Part shown: positions 9,581-18,060 of the stretch, piece by piece
Layout: every line of letters starts with the position of its first letter
How positions within the stretch are numbered: position 1 is the first letter of the stretch
NCBI RefSeq assembly: GCF_000025185.1
Contig: NC_013720.1
Location: 5,766,001 to 5,830,000 of the forward strand
Source: Pirellula staleyi DSM 6068
Lineage (GTDB): Bacteria; Planctomycetota; Planctomycetia; Pirellulales; Pirellulaceae
Reading direction: 5' to 3'
Length of the DNA stretch: 64,000 bases
Notes under the pieces: generated by a model
What the model was told of the DNA's origin: nothing
The model's database searches: none
What the model saw: only the letters and a program-made list of their open reading frames with translations
Made by a program: the position numbers and the translations under genes

Positions 9581-10428
9581 GGCCTAGAAGGCCGACCGAC
9601 AAGTTGGCCGGGCGTGCAGCCGAACGCACGCTGGATATGGGAGTGCAAATGGCTCTGGCTGGAAAAACCGACTTCCGCTGCCACTTCAACAATCGCACGC
9701 CCAGCACACAAAAGTTCCCTCGCACGTTCGACCCGGCGACGAATAACGTACTGGCGTGGAGTCTCTCCGGTGGACGCCTTGAACAGCCGGGAGAAATGAA
9801 ATCGGCTTCTTCCCACAACGGACGCCAAGTCTTCCAGCGTGAGTGGCGTGTCGAGGTTCCGAACGATGTGCTGATCCAAACGGGCCAACTCTTCATCCGA
9901 GAGCCGGGCCGCAGTTTTGTACGACTCGGAGCCGTTGGTGTACTCACGGCTCAAATGAACGCAGAGGGCGGTTCCGAGTGAAGAGGCGAAGAGTTCTCTC
10001 CCAGCCTTCCTCTCACGACCAACTTCATCTGCGAGCGAAGTCACGACCCGCTGGATGAACGAGTCCTTCCGCATGATCGCCGGGGCGGTGTTATTAAGGG
10101 TCACGCCCCCGACCAGTCGGCCCAAGAGAGTCGGTGACAGGCATAACAAGATGCTCTCAAAAGCCTTCTCGCAGCGAACTGCCGTGGTCACGTTAGCGGG
10201 ACAGAAGAACACGTCGCCTGCTGCCGGTCGGATGGAGCGACACTTCCCGTCGCCATAAGACCATATTGAAGAACCGGGGCTGGACAGCAACACGGTGATC
10301 GAGTGGAAATCGTGGGTGTGACGCCCAAAGCCTTCACCCGCAGGCCGAATTCCTCGCTGCACAGCTACACCTTCGGCAAGCCGTGCGGCAGAAGTCGGAG
10401 TCGAAAGTCTCTCGCTATTCATATCCAT
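9577..10428 (-). CDS. AraC-family transcriptional regulator
   Basis: A 283-residue regulator. The N-terminal half is a cupin-like sensor domain (GFGRHTHDFHSITVLL, then GDVFFCPANVTTAV). The C-terminal 100 residues hold the two AraC helix-turn-helix units: LTLEDLASVVGRSRFHFSRLFKAS, and VEVAAEVGFSSQSHLHSHIQRAFGCTP, followed by the usual Pro. AraC proteins bind DNA and switch genes in response to a small ligand. It is convergent with the methyltransferase gene, overlapping it by 4 bases, and no obvious target is divergently transcribed, so its regulon is unknown. Confidence 0.9.
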   Translation of the reverse strand: MDMNSERLSTPTSAARLAEGVAVQRGIRPAGEGFGRHTHDFHSITVLLSSPGSSIWSYGDGKCRSIRPAAGDVFFCPANVTTAVRCEKAFESILLCLSPTLLGRLVGGVTLNNTAPAIMRKDSFIQRVVTSLADEVGRERKAGRELFASSLGTALCVHLSREYTNGSESYKTAARLSDEELARLDQHIVRNLDTPLTLEDLASVVGRSRFHFSRLFKASTGETPRQYVIRRRVERARELLCAGRAIVEVAAEVGFSSQSHLHSHIQRAFGCTPGQLVGRPSRP

Positions 10429-10513
10429 TGCCGCTCCACTCGCAGGCGCAGGCCTGATTGCACGTCGCCAAATCCATTCTATCGGGGGCGAGTCTCAAAG
10501 AAACGGGAAGCCC

Positions 10514-11254
10514 GTGGTTCTCCTAACGTTCTTCGCAGAGACGTGGGCAGATGTTCTAGTTGGCAAACTCACTGCTCAGGTGTTGTTCTGGTCTTGCTGC
10601 CGGAAGCTGGAAGTCGCCAGCCTTACCTGGGAATCTCTTCGTTTGATTCGCCAAGAAGTTCACTTTGAAATCGTTGGCAAACATGGCGTTAAGCGCTACC
10701 TTCGGATTCCAGAACGACTTTTCGAGCAACACATGTCGGCTCGGTCGTCGGCCAGCCAGTTCGTGTTTGCCGCCTACTGTGAGCAAGCACGGCAGGCGCA
10801 TACCTACAACTCAGGCTGTCAAAAAAAGATTCGAGCCGAGTTCGCCCCTAAGAACTTCGGGAGTTGGTTCTATGCACGGATCAAGGAATGGTCGGCCAGC
10901 CAGCCCAACGGTAACGCCAACGTCGATGTGCTTAGGAAGACGAGCTTACAACTTGCCTTCGATGGCGATGAAGTGGTAACCAGTCGCAAGGTTGCCGATG
11001 ACGCCGAAGTTAGTGAGTCCGTTCTACTCTGCCACTACGTCAACCTGGACCTGTGGCGGAAAAGCAATCGCACCTATTACCGGATTCTCGCTGCCCTGTC
11101 CGCTGACTTGGCCGCTCAGGTCGGGTACGTCGAGAGTGCCAGTGACCGACTGAGCAGAGAACTTGAGGCTGCTAAGGATCGAGGCGACTGGTCCCGTGTG
11201 GCAAAGCTCGCCGCTGAACTGGAGAAGCTGAACCGAGAGCGGAAGAGCGGCTGA
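10514..11254 (+). CDS. Truncated tyrosine recombinase/integrase (catalytic domain only)
   Basis: About 246 residues matching the C-terminal catalytic half of planctomycete phage-type integrases. Arg box: CRKLEVASLTWESL. Beta-hairpin Lys region: GKHGVKRYLRIP. Box II: DVLRKTSLQLA, where the usual first His appears replaced by Asp. Probable catalytic Tyr: SNRTYYRI. The N-terminal SAM-like core-binding domain (about 150-200 residues) is missing and the start codon is uncertain, so this is probably an inactive remnant. It ends about 100 bases before a tRNA 3'-half fragment, the classical arrangement of integrase next to its attachment site. The tail has a charged coiled-coil (RELEAAKDRGDWSRVAKLAAELEK region). 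Confidence 0.7.
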   Translation: MVLLTFFAETWADVLVGKLTAQVLFWSCCRKLEVASLTWESLRLIRQEVHFEIVGKHGVKRYLRIPERLFEQHMSARSSASQFVFAAYCEQARQAHTYNSGCQKKIRAEFAPKNFGSWFYARIKEWSASQPNGNANVDVLRKTSLQLAFDGDEVVTSRKVADDAEVSESVLLCHYVNLDLWRKSNRTYYRILAALSADLAAQVGYVESASDRLSRELEAAKDRGDWSRVAKLAAELEKLNRERKSG

Positions 11255-11315
11255 AACCGTCCCTTTTTGTGAAATCCTGTGAAATCCGATTGCCGTCACA
11301 TAGGTCAAGAAACGA

Positions 11316-11348
11316 AAATAGCCGCAAGTCAAAGACTAGCGGCTATTT
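11316..11348. terminator. Perfect 10-bp hairpin between integrase remnant and tRNA fragment
   Basis: AAATAGCCGC and GCGGCTATTT form a perfect 10-bp stem around a 13-base loop. Read on the minus strand the stem is followed by a T-rich run (TTTTCGTTTCTT), so it fits a rho-independent terminator just past the 3' end of the tRNA-like sequence. It may also stop the integrase transcript on the plus strand. Confidence 0.55.
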
Positions 11349-11354
11349 AGCAAG

Positions 11355-11398
11355 CGAGGCCGACGGGGCTCGAACCCGCAACCACCGGATCGACAGTC
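11355..11398 (-). other. 3' half of a tRNA-Asp-like gene, probable att-site remnant
   Basis: On the minus strand this reads, in order: an anticodon loop CTGTCGA (anticodon GTC, Asp), anticodon-stem 3' strand TCCGG, variable bases TGGTT, T-stem GCGGG, T-loop TTCGAGC, T-stem partner CCCGT, and acceptor 3' strand CGGCCTC. The 5' partner of the anticodon stem and the D-arm are absent: the bases beyond 11398 do not pair. Integrases commonly recombine at the 3' end of tRNA genes and leave such a fragment at the far junction. No second copy was noticed in the window. Coordinates are by eye. Confidence 0.6.
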
Positions 11399-11459
11399 TC
11401 CTTGTCGCGATTCCGAAACCCCTGCCCCGCAAGAACTTGCGACCGAAGCATCGCTCAGT

Positions 11460-11696
11460 TTGCCCAAAATTGACTCAAATCCTTCGCAGCCCACTTCGGT
11501 AGCTGAAGCAATTCAGGCGCTCGCTCGCTTGCAGCCCGAGCTTCTCAGCGCCCTGCAAGCGCTGGCAAAGGTGGCAGTCGGGAGCGGCCCCAATGTGAGT
11601 GCCACTCCAAACTCAACCAACTCGCACAGCCTAGCTGCGCCAAATGCTGAGCCTGCTCCCCCCTCCCCTTTGCGGTCGGAGCGTCGCGATGCCTAA
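11460..11696 (+). CDS. Small hypothetical protein ahead of the DnaX-like set
   Basis: A 78-residue frame with a helical first half (VAEAIQALARLQPELLSALQALAKVAV) and a Pro/Ser/Asn-rich tail. It overlaps the start of the next gene by 8 bases in a different frame, an arrangement typical of translational coupling, which is the main reason to accept it. No family was recognised. Position suggests it belongs to a three-gene unit with the following two genes. Confidence 0.45.
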   Translation: MPKIDSNPSQPTSVAEAIQALARLQPELLSALQALAKVAVGSGPNVSATPNSTNSHSLAAPNAEPAPPSPLRSERRDA

Positions 11697-12516
11697 CAAG
11701 AAACGTCCAAGACGCCTTTCATCCGCCGCTCAAACCACAGCTCCCCCCCAAAAAATATCAGAACCAGATCGACTGGGAAATGAACTGGCGGACGCTGCCC
11801 TGAGAATCGTGCGTGAGCAAGCTGAAGTCGCCTGCGACGAGATTCGCGGACCGCAGATACGGATCCTTGCCGACACTAACGCCCGTTTCTGGCCAGTTAG
11901 TTCCGACCGCGTGAAAGATTGGATCACTCAACAACTTCTGGAGCGATTCAGAATCTGCGTCACGCAAAAACAACTTGCATTTGTCGTGCGAATCGTACGT
12001 GCAACGGCTTGGTCGTGCGAGAAGGCACCTTCGCAAAACGATCGTTCCATCTGGGACGCGATCGAAAATGAGCCTACCGGCCTAGCACTGCTGCAATACC
12101 TCGACGAGCGAGGCGGCTATGAGGGGCGAACACGAGATCTGTTCAAGGAGGTTGGGCGGGAAAATTTTCAAAAGAAGCTTCGACCTGCGTTCGGGAGAAA
12201 AAACTTTCCAGTGAACGTGCAGGTTTTCGCCCGGCGTGCAGCATCGCTGAGCCCACTGCTCTACGCCGTTGGAATCACACTTTCCTTCGCTCACAAAGCA
12301 GATGGCAGTTATTGCACCCTCAAACAAACCAACACCTCAACGGATCAATTGCCTCACTTTGACGAAGTTTCGTCAGTGAATGCGTCAGCTGTAAATCAAC
12401 TCCCTGAAATCATTTGCGGAACCGATGACGCAACTGACGGACAAACCTTGACATCGAAAAACCCATTAACAATTTTAGACCAGATTGAAGCCCTCAGAAT
12501 TAGGAATATCCAATGA
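11689..12516 (+). CDS. Hypothetical protein coupled to DnaX-like ATPase
   Basis: A 275-residue protein starting at the ATG at 11689 (MPNKKRPRRL), chosen over 11644 because the extra 15 residues are Leu/Pro-rich and unlikely. The N-terminus is basic. The middle contains FWPVSSDRVKDWITQQLLERF and RSIWDAIENEPTGLALLQYLDERGGYEG, which looks like a helical or winged-helix DNA-binding region, but I cannot name a family. Its stop overlaps the next start in an ATGA, so it is made together with the DnaX-like ATPase. I infer a role in replication or maintenance of the element. Confidence 0.65.
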   Translation: MPNKKRPRRLSSAAQTTAPPQKISEPDRLGNELADAALRIVREQAEVACDEIRGPQIRILADTNARFWPVSSDRVKDWITQQLLERFRICVTQKQLAFVVRIVRATAWSCEKAPSQNDRSIWDAIENEPTGLALLQYLDERGGYEGRTRDLFKEVGRENFQKKLRPAFGRKNFPVNVQVFARRAASLSPLLYAVGITLSFAHKADGSYCTLKQTNTSTDQLPHFDEVSSVNASAVNQLPEIICGTDDATDGQTLTSKNPLTILDQIEALRIRNIQ

Positions 12517-13331
12517 ACAAGCTCACTGCAGGCCAAATAGAATCGTCCTCTTACAGTAATTGGGATGAAATCGTCGGCAACAAACGACTTAAGCAAACGC
12601 TTCGCTCAATAGGCGAACGCATGGTCGGACCGACAAAAGCACTTGGATGTAACCTGCTAGTCACAGGCCAGTCACGCTCCGGAAAGACCTCGACAGTAGA
12701 ACTCTTCACATCAGCCGTTATGTGCAATAAATCGACCCCTGAAAACTTCCAGCCCTGCGGCGATTGCTACCCATGCTCGCAACAAGTCGGTCGACATAGC
12801 TTGCACGAAATTGACCACATTCTCGCTGGCGGCTTGGACCACGACATCTGCTTCTTGCCGCTCGATGGAAACCGATGTACCCAAGCAGAGTTAGACACCG
12901 CCATCGAGCAAATGAGTAGCGGCCCGAACTACCGCTGGATTTGCTACCTCGACGAAATCCAAGGGCTCGTTCGTCGTCATCTCGACCACCACCTGCTTCG
13001 CACTGTCGAACAATCAACACGTGTCAACTGGATCATGACAACCGCATCCACAAAAGGTCTCGACAAAATGTTCCGAAACCGATTCACAGAACTTTCTACT
13101 GAATTGCCGTCAGTAGAAGAGTTGGCGATATTTCTCGCAAAAAGATGCCTTACGCCGAGCATCAATATCGCCTGGGACGATAACAGCACCCTTGTGCGAC
13201 TGGCTCAACGGTGTGAGCAGGTGCCCGGAAAGGCTTTGAAATGCCTCGCCTTTGCAAGCTCGACAGGCGGAACACTCACGAGAGAACTAGTTGAAGATTT
13301 TATATTCGCTCCAGAAGACAACGACGAATAA
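12513..13331 (+). CDS. DnaX-like (clamp-loader type) AAA+ ATPase
   Basis: A 272-residue AAA+ ATPase. Walker A is GQSRSGKT (residues 52-59) and Walker B is WICYLDEIQ (142-150). Between them lies a four-Cys cluster at Cys71, Cys82, Cys85 and Cys88, the spacing and place of the zinc module of DnaX (gamma/tau clamp-loader subunit). A sensor-1-like stretch IMTTASTKGLDKMFRNRF follows. Chromosomal DnaX is longer and has a collar domain; this protein stops soon after the AAA+ lid, so it is a reduced paralogue. It is coupled to the preceding gene through an ATGA overlap. Within a mobile-looking region, I infer it helps load replication factors or acts as an AAA+ adaptor; the target is unknown. Confidence 0.75.
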   Translation: MNKLTAGQIESSSYSNWDEIVGNKRLKQTLRSIGERMVGPTKALGCNLLVTGQSRSGKTSTVELFTSAVMCNKSTPENFQPCGDCYPCSQQVGRHSLHEIDHILAGGLDHDICFLPLDGNRCTQAELDTAIEQMSSGPNYRWICYLDEIQGLVRRHLDHHLLRTVEQSTRVNWIMTTASTKGLDKMFRNRFTELSTELPSVEELAIFLAKRCLTPSINIAWDDNSTLVRLAQRCEQVPGKALKCLAFASSTGGTLTRELVEDFIFAPEDNDE

Positions 13332-13385
13332 CACAAACAATGTGTTTATGAGTTACTACTGATCGCTCTCCTAACAACAATGTAG

Positions 13386-13417
13386 CCCCAAAGGAGCTTG
13401 GGGTGTACTCCAAGCTC
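13386..13417 (+). promoter_or_regulatory. Two overlapping, mutually exclusive hairpins after the DnaX-like gene
   Basis: CCCCAA and TTGGGG (13386-13391 with 13398-13403) form one 6-bp stem. GAGCTTGG and CCAAGCTC (13394-13401 with 13410-13417) form a second, 8-bp stem that shares bases with the first, so only one can exist at a time. No U-run follows directly. This may be a terminator-like element or part of a repeat end. Confidence 0.35.
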
Positions 13418-13554
13418 TCACGCTGGGGTGGTTAGACTGCAAACCAGAAAACCGCTCCAGTGTGTACATATGCATACGCGTGTTCCGCTACACTTAAACA
13501 AGTAACAGATCACCATAGATTGGAAACTGCCCTGCTGAACTCTTGGAGTGTGAA

Positions 13555-14276
13555 TTGTTGTGATGCTAACGTCGCAGGGCGTAAGCGAGTACCCGAAGGG
13601 CTGCTTCACAGAATAGGCATGCCGTTTTTTCGTGCCTGCAGAATACTTCCCCTCGTTCGTTTCAAACCACTCATATAAGCCTCCACTTTCCATCGCACGG
13701 TAAAGCTTTGAGACTTCAGATACTCGGGGGTCATTTGTGATCGATAGTGACCATTCTAGCCAGCGTCGGCTCGATGAACTGCTGATGTTATGATGCTTTT
13801 AGTAGTCCACAGCTCATTGCAAAAGCGAAGCACCCATTCGGCATCATAACCAGCGATCGCATGGACCAACGGAGGCTTTCTCATAGGGGCACTCTTCATC
13901 AATAGTTCCAAAGCATCGGCTTTTCGTTGGTCGGCCCCCACCTAAACACAGCATCGACTGGAAGCAAGCTGCCGCAGAGAACCGCCACAGAAATCTTGAC
14001 ATAGCGATGTCGATGGCGTTGCGAACGAGCCTGAAAATGAATGCTGGCCGCTGTCGCCTATAACCCCGTGAAGTCGATCGCTACTGGTTAGCCTGACTGC
14101 GAGAACTCTTTCGCCACGTCGGCCAAAATGGCATCGACAATCTCCAGCACATTGGATCGATCTGCGAAATGCTTGAGGGTTGTGTGGTGAGGCAATCGCT
14201 GAAGCCTGAGCCTCTCTTGCAAGGGAGGCGAAGCCTCCAGAAACTCAACACCCCTCGACAGGTGGTTTTGAGACAA
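13555..14276 (-). pseudogene. IS4-like transposase remnant
   Basis: Three conserved pieces of a DDE transposase lie in order on the minus strand. 14276-14088: an N-terminal region with VEFLEASPPLQERLRLQRLP and HHTTLKHFADRS. 13941-13756: KADALELLMKSAP, then AIAGYDAEWVLRFCNELW, corresponding to the strand and loop around the second catalytic Asp. About 13715-13555: VRWKVEAYMSGLKRTRGSIL, the Glu-containing C-terminal region, then after a frameshift ALRVLAYALRR. The stretch with the first Asp is deleted and stops and shifts separate the pieces, so it is dead. I see no clear terminal inverted repeats. Confidence 0.7.
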
Positions 14277-14401
14277 GCCCTTAATATTGAATAGGCCATC
14301 AGCCGGGGCTGTGTTAACTTAAGCGGACTTTCAACGCACGAGTAGGGCTGCATATACTTTACTGACAGCCTAAGCCCAACCTGGCAGCCCTGAGAATTCA
14401 T

Positions 14402-14820
14402 CTATTGTAAGTCGTCATCGCCTCGTTTTTGGGTTATCAATTACAGTCGTCAATATAACTTCAGCAGGGCAAAGGCCTATCTACACTGAATACCCCGAAG
14501 GAAACTGATACCTAAAGAGCCAGAAGTGGGTAAAGAATGCGCCGCTCCTGCTGCGCGATCAACAAATCGACCACTTTACATCCTCCCCGTGCCTAAACGG
14601 ACGTGGCTTTTTTGCACATGGCAATACCACTTGCAGCCGAATGCGGCTGTAGGATTATGCGGTAGAAGTCCTCCAGACATGTCACCCTATACTTCCAGGC
14701 GGCATGGACCTTAAAGAGCGAGACCCAAGACGCTCATCCTTTGCCCCCCTTTTCTGTGCACAGTTCCGAATCACTTCCCAGAGACACTTTGAACTGCGAA
14801 GTATGAAATTTGGCAAATGC
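14402..14820. other. Intergenic stretch, nothing recognised
   Basis: About 420 bases between the transposase remnant and the palindrome. Short frames here show no family resemblance or coding character. A run of six T follows a weak GC-containing stem near 14577-14609 (CGTGCC with GGACG), too imperfect to call a terminator. Confidence 0.4.
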
Positions 14821-14834
14821 AATATCGCGATATT
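14821..14834. promoter_or_regulatory. Perfect 14-bp palindrome, possible operator
   Basis: AATATCGCGATATT is its own reverse complement. It lies about 65 bases before the gene at 14899, inside an AT-rich stretch containing TTGAAA and TTTATTCATAATG. Perfect palindromes of this length near promoters are typical dimeric repressor sites. No partner protein is identified. Confidence 0.35.
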
Positions 14835-14898
14835 ACGATTTGAAACTATTGTTTATTCATAATGTTTACGACGACTGTGTGACTAAGGAGCTTCTAGG

Positions 14899-15282
14899 AT
14901 GACCATTGACGACACATGCCCTGTTTACAAAGCCGACGACCAAGAGCACAACGGGGCTTCATTTCAAATCAGTAGACTCGTACATAGCCGGTTAGACGCA
15001 AGTCGCCTGCTCGCTCCAATTCGCTACTGGGCCTATTTAACTGAGATGGAATCCAAAGGAGAAGAGCTAGAGCAGATTCTTTCAAATTGGGATAGCCCTA
15101 GTTTCGTGGAGTTGGCAAAGCGAGCAGATACAATTTTGGACGAACTCGATAGAATTTGGACGAGTGGCGACGACGGCGTTGACATGATGGACCTAGGAGA
15201 GCTCCGCGTCCCTCTGTATGCGCTGACGACAGCAATCCATAACCGGTGCTCTCAGCTGCGGGCTGACCAAGCAAAGCAGTAG
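14899..15282 (+). CDS. Hypothetical 127-residue protein
   Basis: An acidic, mostly helical protein (NGASFQISRLVHSRLDASRLL, then SFVELAKRADTILDELDRIW) without recognised motifs. The start is well supported: AAGGAG lies about 8 bases before the ATG, and an AT-rich region with a 14-bp palindrome precedes it. Composition fits a cytosolic protein. It stands alone between the transposase wreckage and another orphan gene, in accessory DNA. Function unknown. Confidence 0.6.
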   Translation: MTIDDTCPVYKADDQEHNGASFQISRLVHSRLDASRLLAPIRYWAYLTEMESKGEELEQILSNWDSPSFVELAKRADTILDELDRIWTSGDDGVDMMDLGELRVPLYALTTAIHNRCSQLRADQAKQ

Positions 15283-15617
15283 TCGGAGGACCTCAGCCGG
15301 ATAACGTTTACTTACACCCCCTGTACGCTTCACCAAATCACCAGCTGGAATTTGTGCGGGCAGGGAGGGGGCCATATTTGAACTCAACGATCTTCTTGAT
15401 ATGGTTGCAGCATTTGGACACAGATCGGAGAGCCAACGTGAGTCGAAAGAAGAGGATATCCGGCGAGAACTCGCCCTACCGCCGCAGCACAGTCAGCTGG
15501 CCCACAATGCCGACATAACTTGCAATTCTTGCTTTAGAACAACCTAAAATTTCACAGTACAAGAATACGAAAGTCCTCCTCAATCAATGCTCAACCAAAA
15601 TAGAACACATCGACAAC
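15283..15617. other. Intergenic stretch, nothing recognised
   Basis: About 335 bases between two orphan genes. No open frame of coding character, no strong hairpin with a T-run and no RNA gene were seen. Confidence 0.4.
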
Positions 15618-16073
15618 ATGAAAACAGAAGAAACAGTGCATATTGCACTTCAGGAACCCAACTTCAATGACCTCGCGTGGTCAACACTTGCAACTTTATT
15701 TCGCCTTCCCGACGAGTTCAATCCTGGTGAAGACGAGAAAATTTCAGACGGATTTCAGTTTCTAGTCAGCCGCCAGAGTCCAATTAGGCTTGAGAATGCC
15801 TACGCAAACCCGCTTGGGGTAATTTACTCAAGCACTTTGAACGAACGTTTTCTTAGGGTGGCTCGCCGCCTTCAAAGCAAGTGGTTTTCGCAATTCAATT
15901 CCACTTTATTTTCGGCCGGGCGTGTAAAACGCGCCGTCGATGAGATGTCGCCTATTATTCGGCAATTGACCTTTACGGGTGTCATGATCTGCAATGGCCG
16001 ACATGTGTATCCTAATCACTGGCCGGATGCAATGACAAAACAATGGCAGACCTACTCGCGCAAGCGTCGCTAG
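15618..16073 (+). CDS. Hypothetical 151-residue protein
   Basis: A 151-residue protein, basic at its C-terminus (WQTYSRKRR), with alternating hydrophobic segments (FNDLAWSTLATLFRLPDEF; RQLTFTGVMICNGRHVYP). No known domain is recognised. No clear Shine-Dalgarno precedes the ATG, which weakens the call, but the frame is clean and its composition is protein-like. It belongs to the same orphan-gene stretch as the gene at 14899. Confidence 0.5.
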   Translation: MKTEETVHIALQEPNFNDLAWSTLATLFRLPDEFNPGEDEKISDGFQFLVSRQSPIRLENAYANPLGVIYSSTLNERFLRVARRLQSKWFSQFNSTLFSAGRVKRAVDEMSPIIRQLTFTGVMICNGRHVYPNHWPDAMTKQWQTYSRKRR

Positions 16074-16536
16074 AAAGGAAGGTGTGGTACTCCAGTTAGT
16101 GTCGACCTTCGGTTATCGCCTATTGATCAGGCGATTCACAAATACGATCTCATTATCGCACTTTAATTGTGCGCTGAGTGAGCATTTCTCAAGTTCACCA
16201 ATGAGCTTGGGCGAATCTCACAAAAATATTTTTGATGATAATGCAGCAGAAAAAGAAGAAACAGAAATACTAGAACTAACAACAACAAATACTACTGAAG
16301 ATAACATACTAAAATGACTATTAGACTATAGAGATACTACTACTACTTAATCACACTAGTGATAGCATGTAACGAGAGCATAGATGAATCGCAATCATGA
16401 CATCGATTAAAGGAGTTTACCACAAAACAAGACATGCTTAACCGAACCACCGTAGGTGGCTAGAGGAGCTTGCAAGTCTTCGTGCGGGTAACGAATTCAG
16501 GTGACGATCTGATTCGTACTTTCATGGAGACTTGTA
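16074..16536. other. AT-rich leader region before the DUF932 gene
   Basis: About 460 bases. The middle (about 16230-16380) is rich in A and in ACT/ACA triplets, unlike its neighbours. A frame at 16084-16317 reads through it but has low-complexity sequence and is not accepted. Near the DUF932 gene, CCACC and GGTGG (16447-16459) can form a 5-bp hairpin, and GGAG lies close to the ATG at 16537. Confidence 0.4.
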
Positions 16537-17520
16537 ATGGCTCACAATCTGGCAACTACCAACGGCAAAGTAGCGACGATGTTCTTTGGTGAGGTTCCTT
16601 GGCATCGCCTTGGAACCCGCCTGGAGAATCCAGCTACCGCGAGCGAAGCGATCACGGCTGCTGGACTCGATTACGAAGTCGAACTCAAACAACTTTTCAC
16701 CGGTGATGGAACTTTCGTTCCGCACCGCAAAGGAGTTGTGCGATCCGACAACGGTGAAGTGCTGGGAGCCGTCGGAAACACCTATGTTCCCGTCCAGAAC
16801 CGCCAGGCGTTTGGCTTTCTCGACGCAGTGGTTGCCGATGGCAGCCTACGGTATCACACTGCCGGTGCGCTGGGCAAAGGTGAACGGATCTGGCTACTCG
16901 CTAAACTGCCATCACAAATCCGCGTAAAAAACTCCGATGACTTAGTCGACAAATTCCTACTGCTGAGCAACGCTCACGATGGCTCCTCAGCCCTTCGTGT
17001 CTACTTCACGCCGATTCGAGTCGTTTGCCAGAACACGCTAAACCTGGCTGACAATCGCTCAACTGGTCAGGGAATCTCAATCTTGCACAAAGGAAACCTG
17101 CATACCAAAATCCGCGAAGCTCAGCGAGTACTGGGGCTGGCAGAAGAATTCTACGACGAAGCCGAAGGGATCATCGACATCCTGGCTAGTCACCACCCTT
17201 CGTCCGTGCAGGTCGAAGCCTTCTTCCAGTCAGTCATCCCTGACCCCATCGGTGCCGACAATGCTCGTGCTCGCAAGGTACGTGATCGTCTCACCTGCCT
17301 GTTCGAAACCGGCATCGGCCAAGATATGCCAGAGATTAAGGGTACCTCCTGGGCAGCGTACAACGCGGTCACCGAGTTCGTCGATCACCACCGCCCAACA
17401 CGGTCAACCGATCCTCTAGAGCGTGCCAGTCGCCGCCTGGATTCATCATGGTTCGGCAGCGGTGCCCGACTGAAGGCCAAAGCCTGGAACCTCGCCTTCG
17501 ACATGGCCCTTTCCGTGTAG
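16537..17520 (+). CDS. DUF932-family phage/plasmid-like protein
   Basis: A 327-residue protein of the DUF932 (TIGR03299 phage/plasmid-like) family. Family hallmarks: FFGEVPWHRLGTRLENPATASEA at the N-terminus, the LDYEVELKQLF strand, NTYVPVQNRQAFGFLDAVV, RYHTAGALGKGERIWLLAKLP, the central FTPIRVVCQNTLNLA, and the C-terminal GTSWAAYNAVTEFVDHHRPTR. The length is normal for the family. These proteins are carried by phages, plasmids and integrated elements; their biochemical role is not established, though association with recombination has been suggested. GGAG sits about 8 bases before the ATG. It is strong evidence that this stretch belongs to a mobile element. Confidence 0.9.
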   Translation: MAHNLATTNGKVATMFFGEVPWHRLGTRLENPATASEAITAAGLDYEVELKQLFTGDGTFVPHRKGVVRSDNGEVLGAVGNTYVPVQNRQAFGFLDAVVADGSLRYHTAGALGKGERIWLLAKLPSQIRVKNSDDLVDKFLLLSNAHDGSSALRVYFTPIRVVCQNTLNLADNRSTGQGISILHKGNLHTKIREAQRVLGLAEEFYDEAEGIIDILASHHPSSVQVEAFFQSVIPDPIGADNARARKVRDRLTCLFETGIGQDMPEIKGTSWAAYNAVTEFVDHHRPTRSTDPLERASRRLDSSWFGSGARLKAKAWNLAFDMALSV

Positions 17521-17788
17521 GCGGTCTTCTGAGCATTTCAAACAATGACTCATCACATAGCACACTGGTCGGTGAAAGAGCAGGCTCGGAACGTATTTAC
17601 ACTCACCGGAGGTTCAGAGCCAAGACGACTGGACGGCTATTTAAACTTTTCTGGCCAGGGTCGGAGTTGGGACGCAGGACTGCGACGCACCTAACCCACT
17701 ACAAATCCCAACAGTATTCCATCAGCTACCGGTGCGGAGATCACAGAGGGTCCGGAGAGAAAAACCACATCTGACTAGTCCATGTCGA

Positions 17789-18060
17789 AATCGATTGACG
17801 CCACTACCCAAAGTTTAGAGACCATTTCCCCAATCTTGTGACTTTCTGCTCCGTCGAAAACCTGGCCCAAGAGTTCTATGGAATTCCCTACGAACGCTAC
17901 GCTCCAGCCCGAAGACAACTCCTCAACATCTGACGAGCCGTAAATCAGGCTCGGCGAGCCGCAGAATTCTCCAGAATTCCCGTCGAAGTCATCCCATTAG
18001 GACGCCGTATTGTGCGACCGTATTACAACGCGAGAATATCACGGCAGTACCCCCGCTTCT
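17789..18060 (+). pseudogene. Possible decayed gene fragment of unknown family
   Basis: One frame reads HFPNLVTFCSVENLAQEFYG, IPYERYAPARRQLLNI, a TGA stop, then RAVNQARRAAEFSRIPVEVI and PLGRRIVRPYYNARISRQYP. The sequence looks protein-like on both sides of the single stop, as in a recently broken gene, but I do not recognise the family and the ends are unclear. It runs into the 3' end of the convergent HNH gene. Confidence 0.3.

Noticed and set aside
11355-11401. Complete tRNA-Asp gene
   Set aside because: Only the 3' half is present; the 5' anticodon stem and D-arm are absent.
16084-16317. 77-residue frame in the AT-rich leader
   Set aside because: Low-complexity Thr/Glu-rich end and no ribosome site; looks like non-coding DNA.
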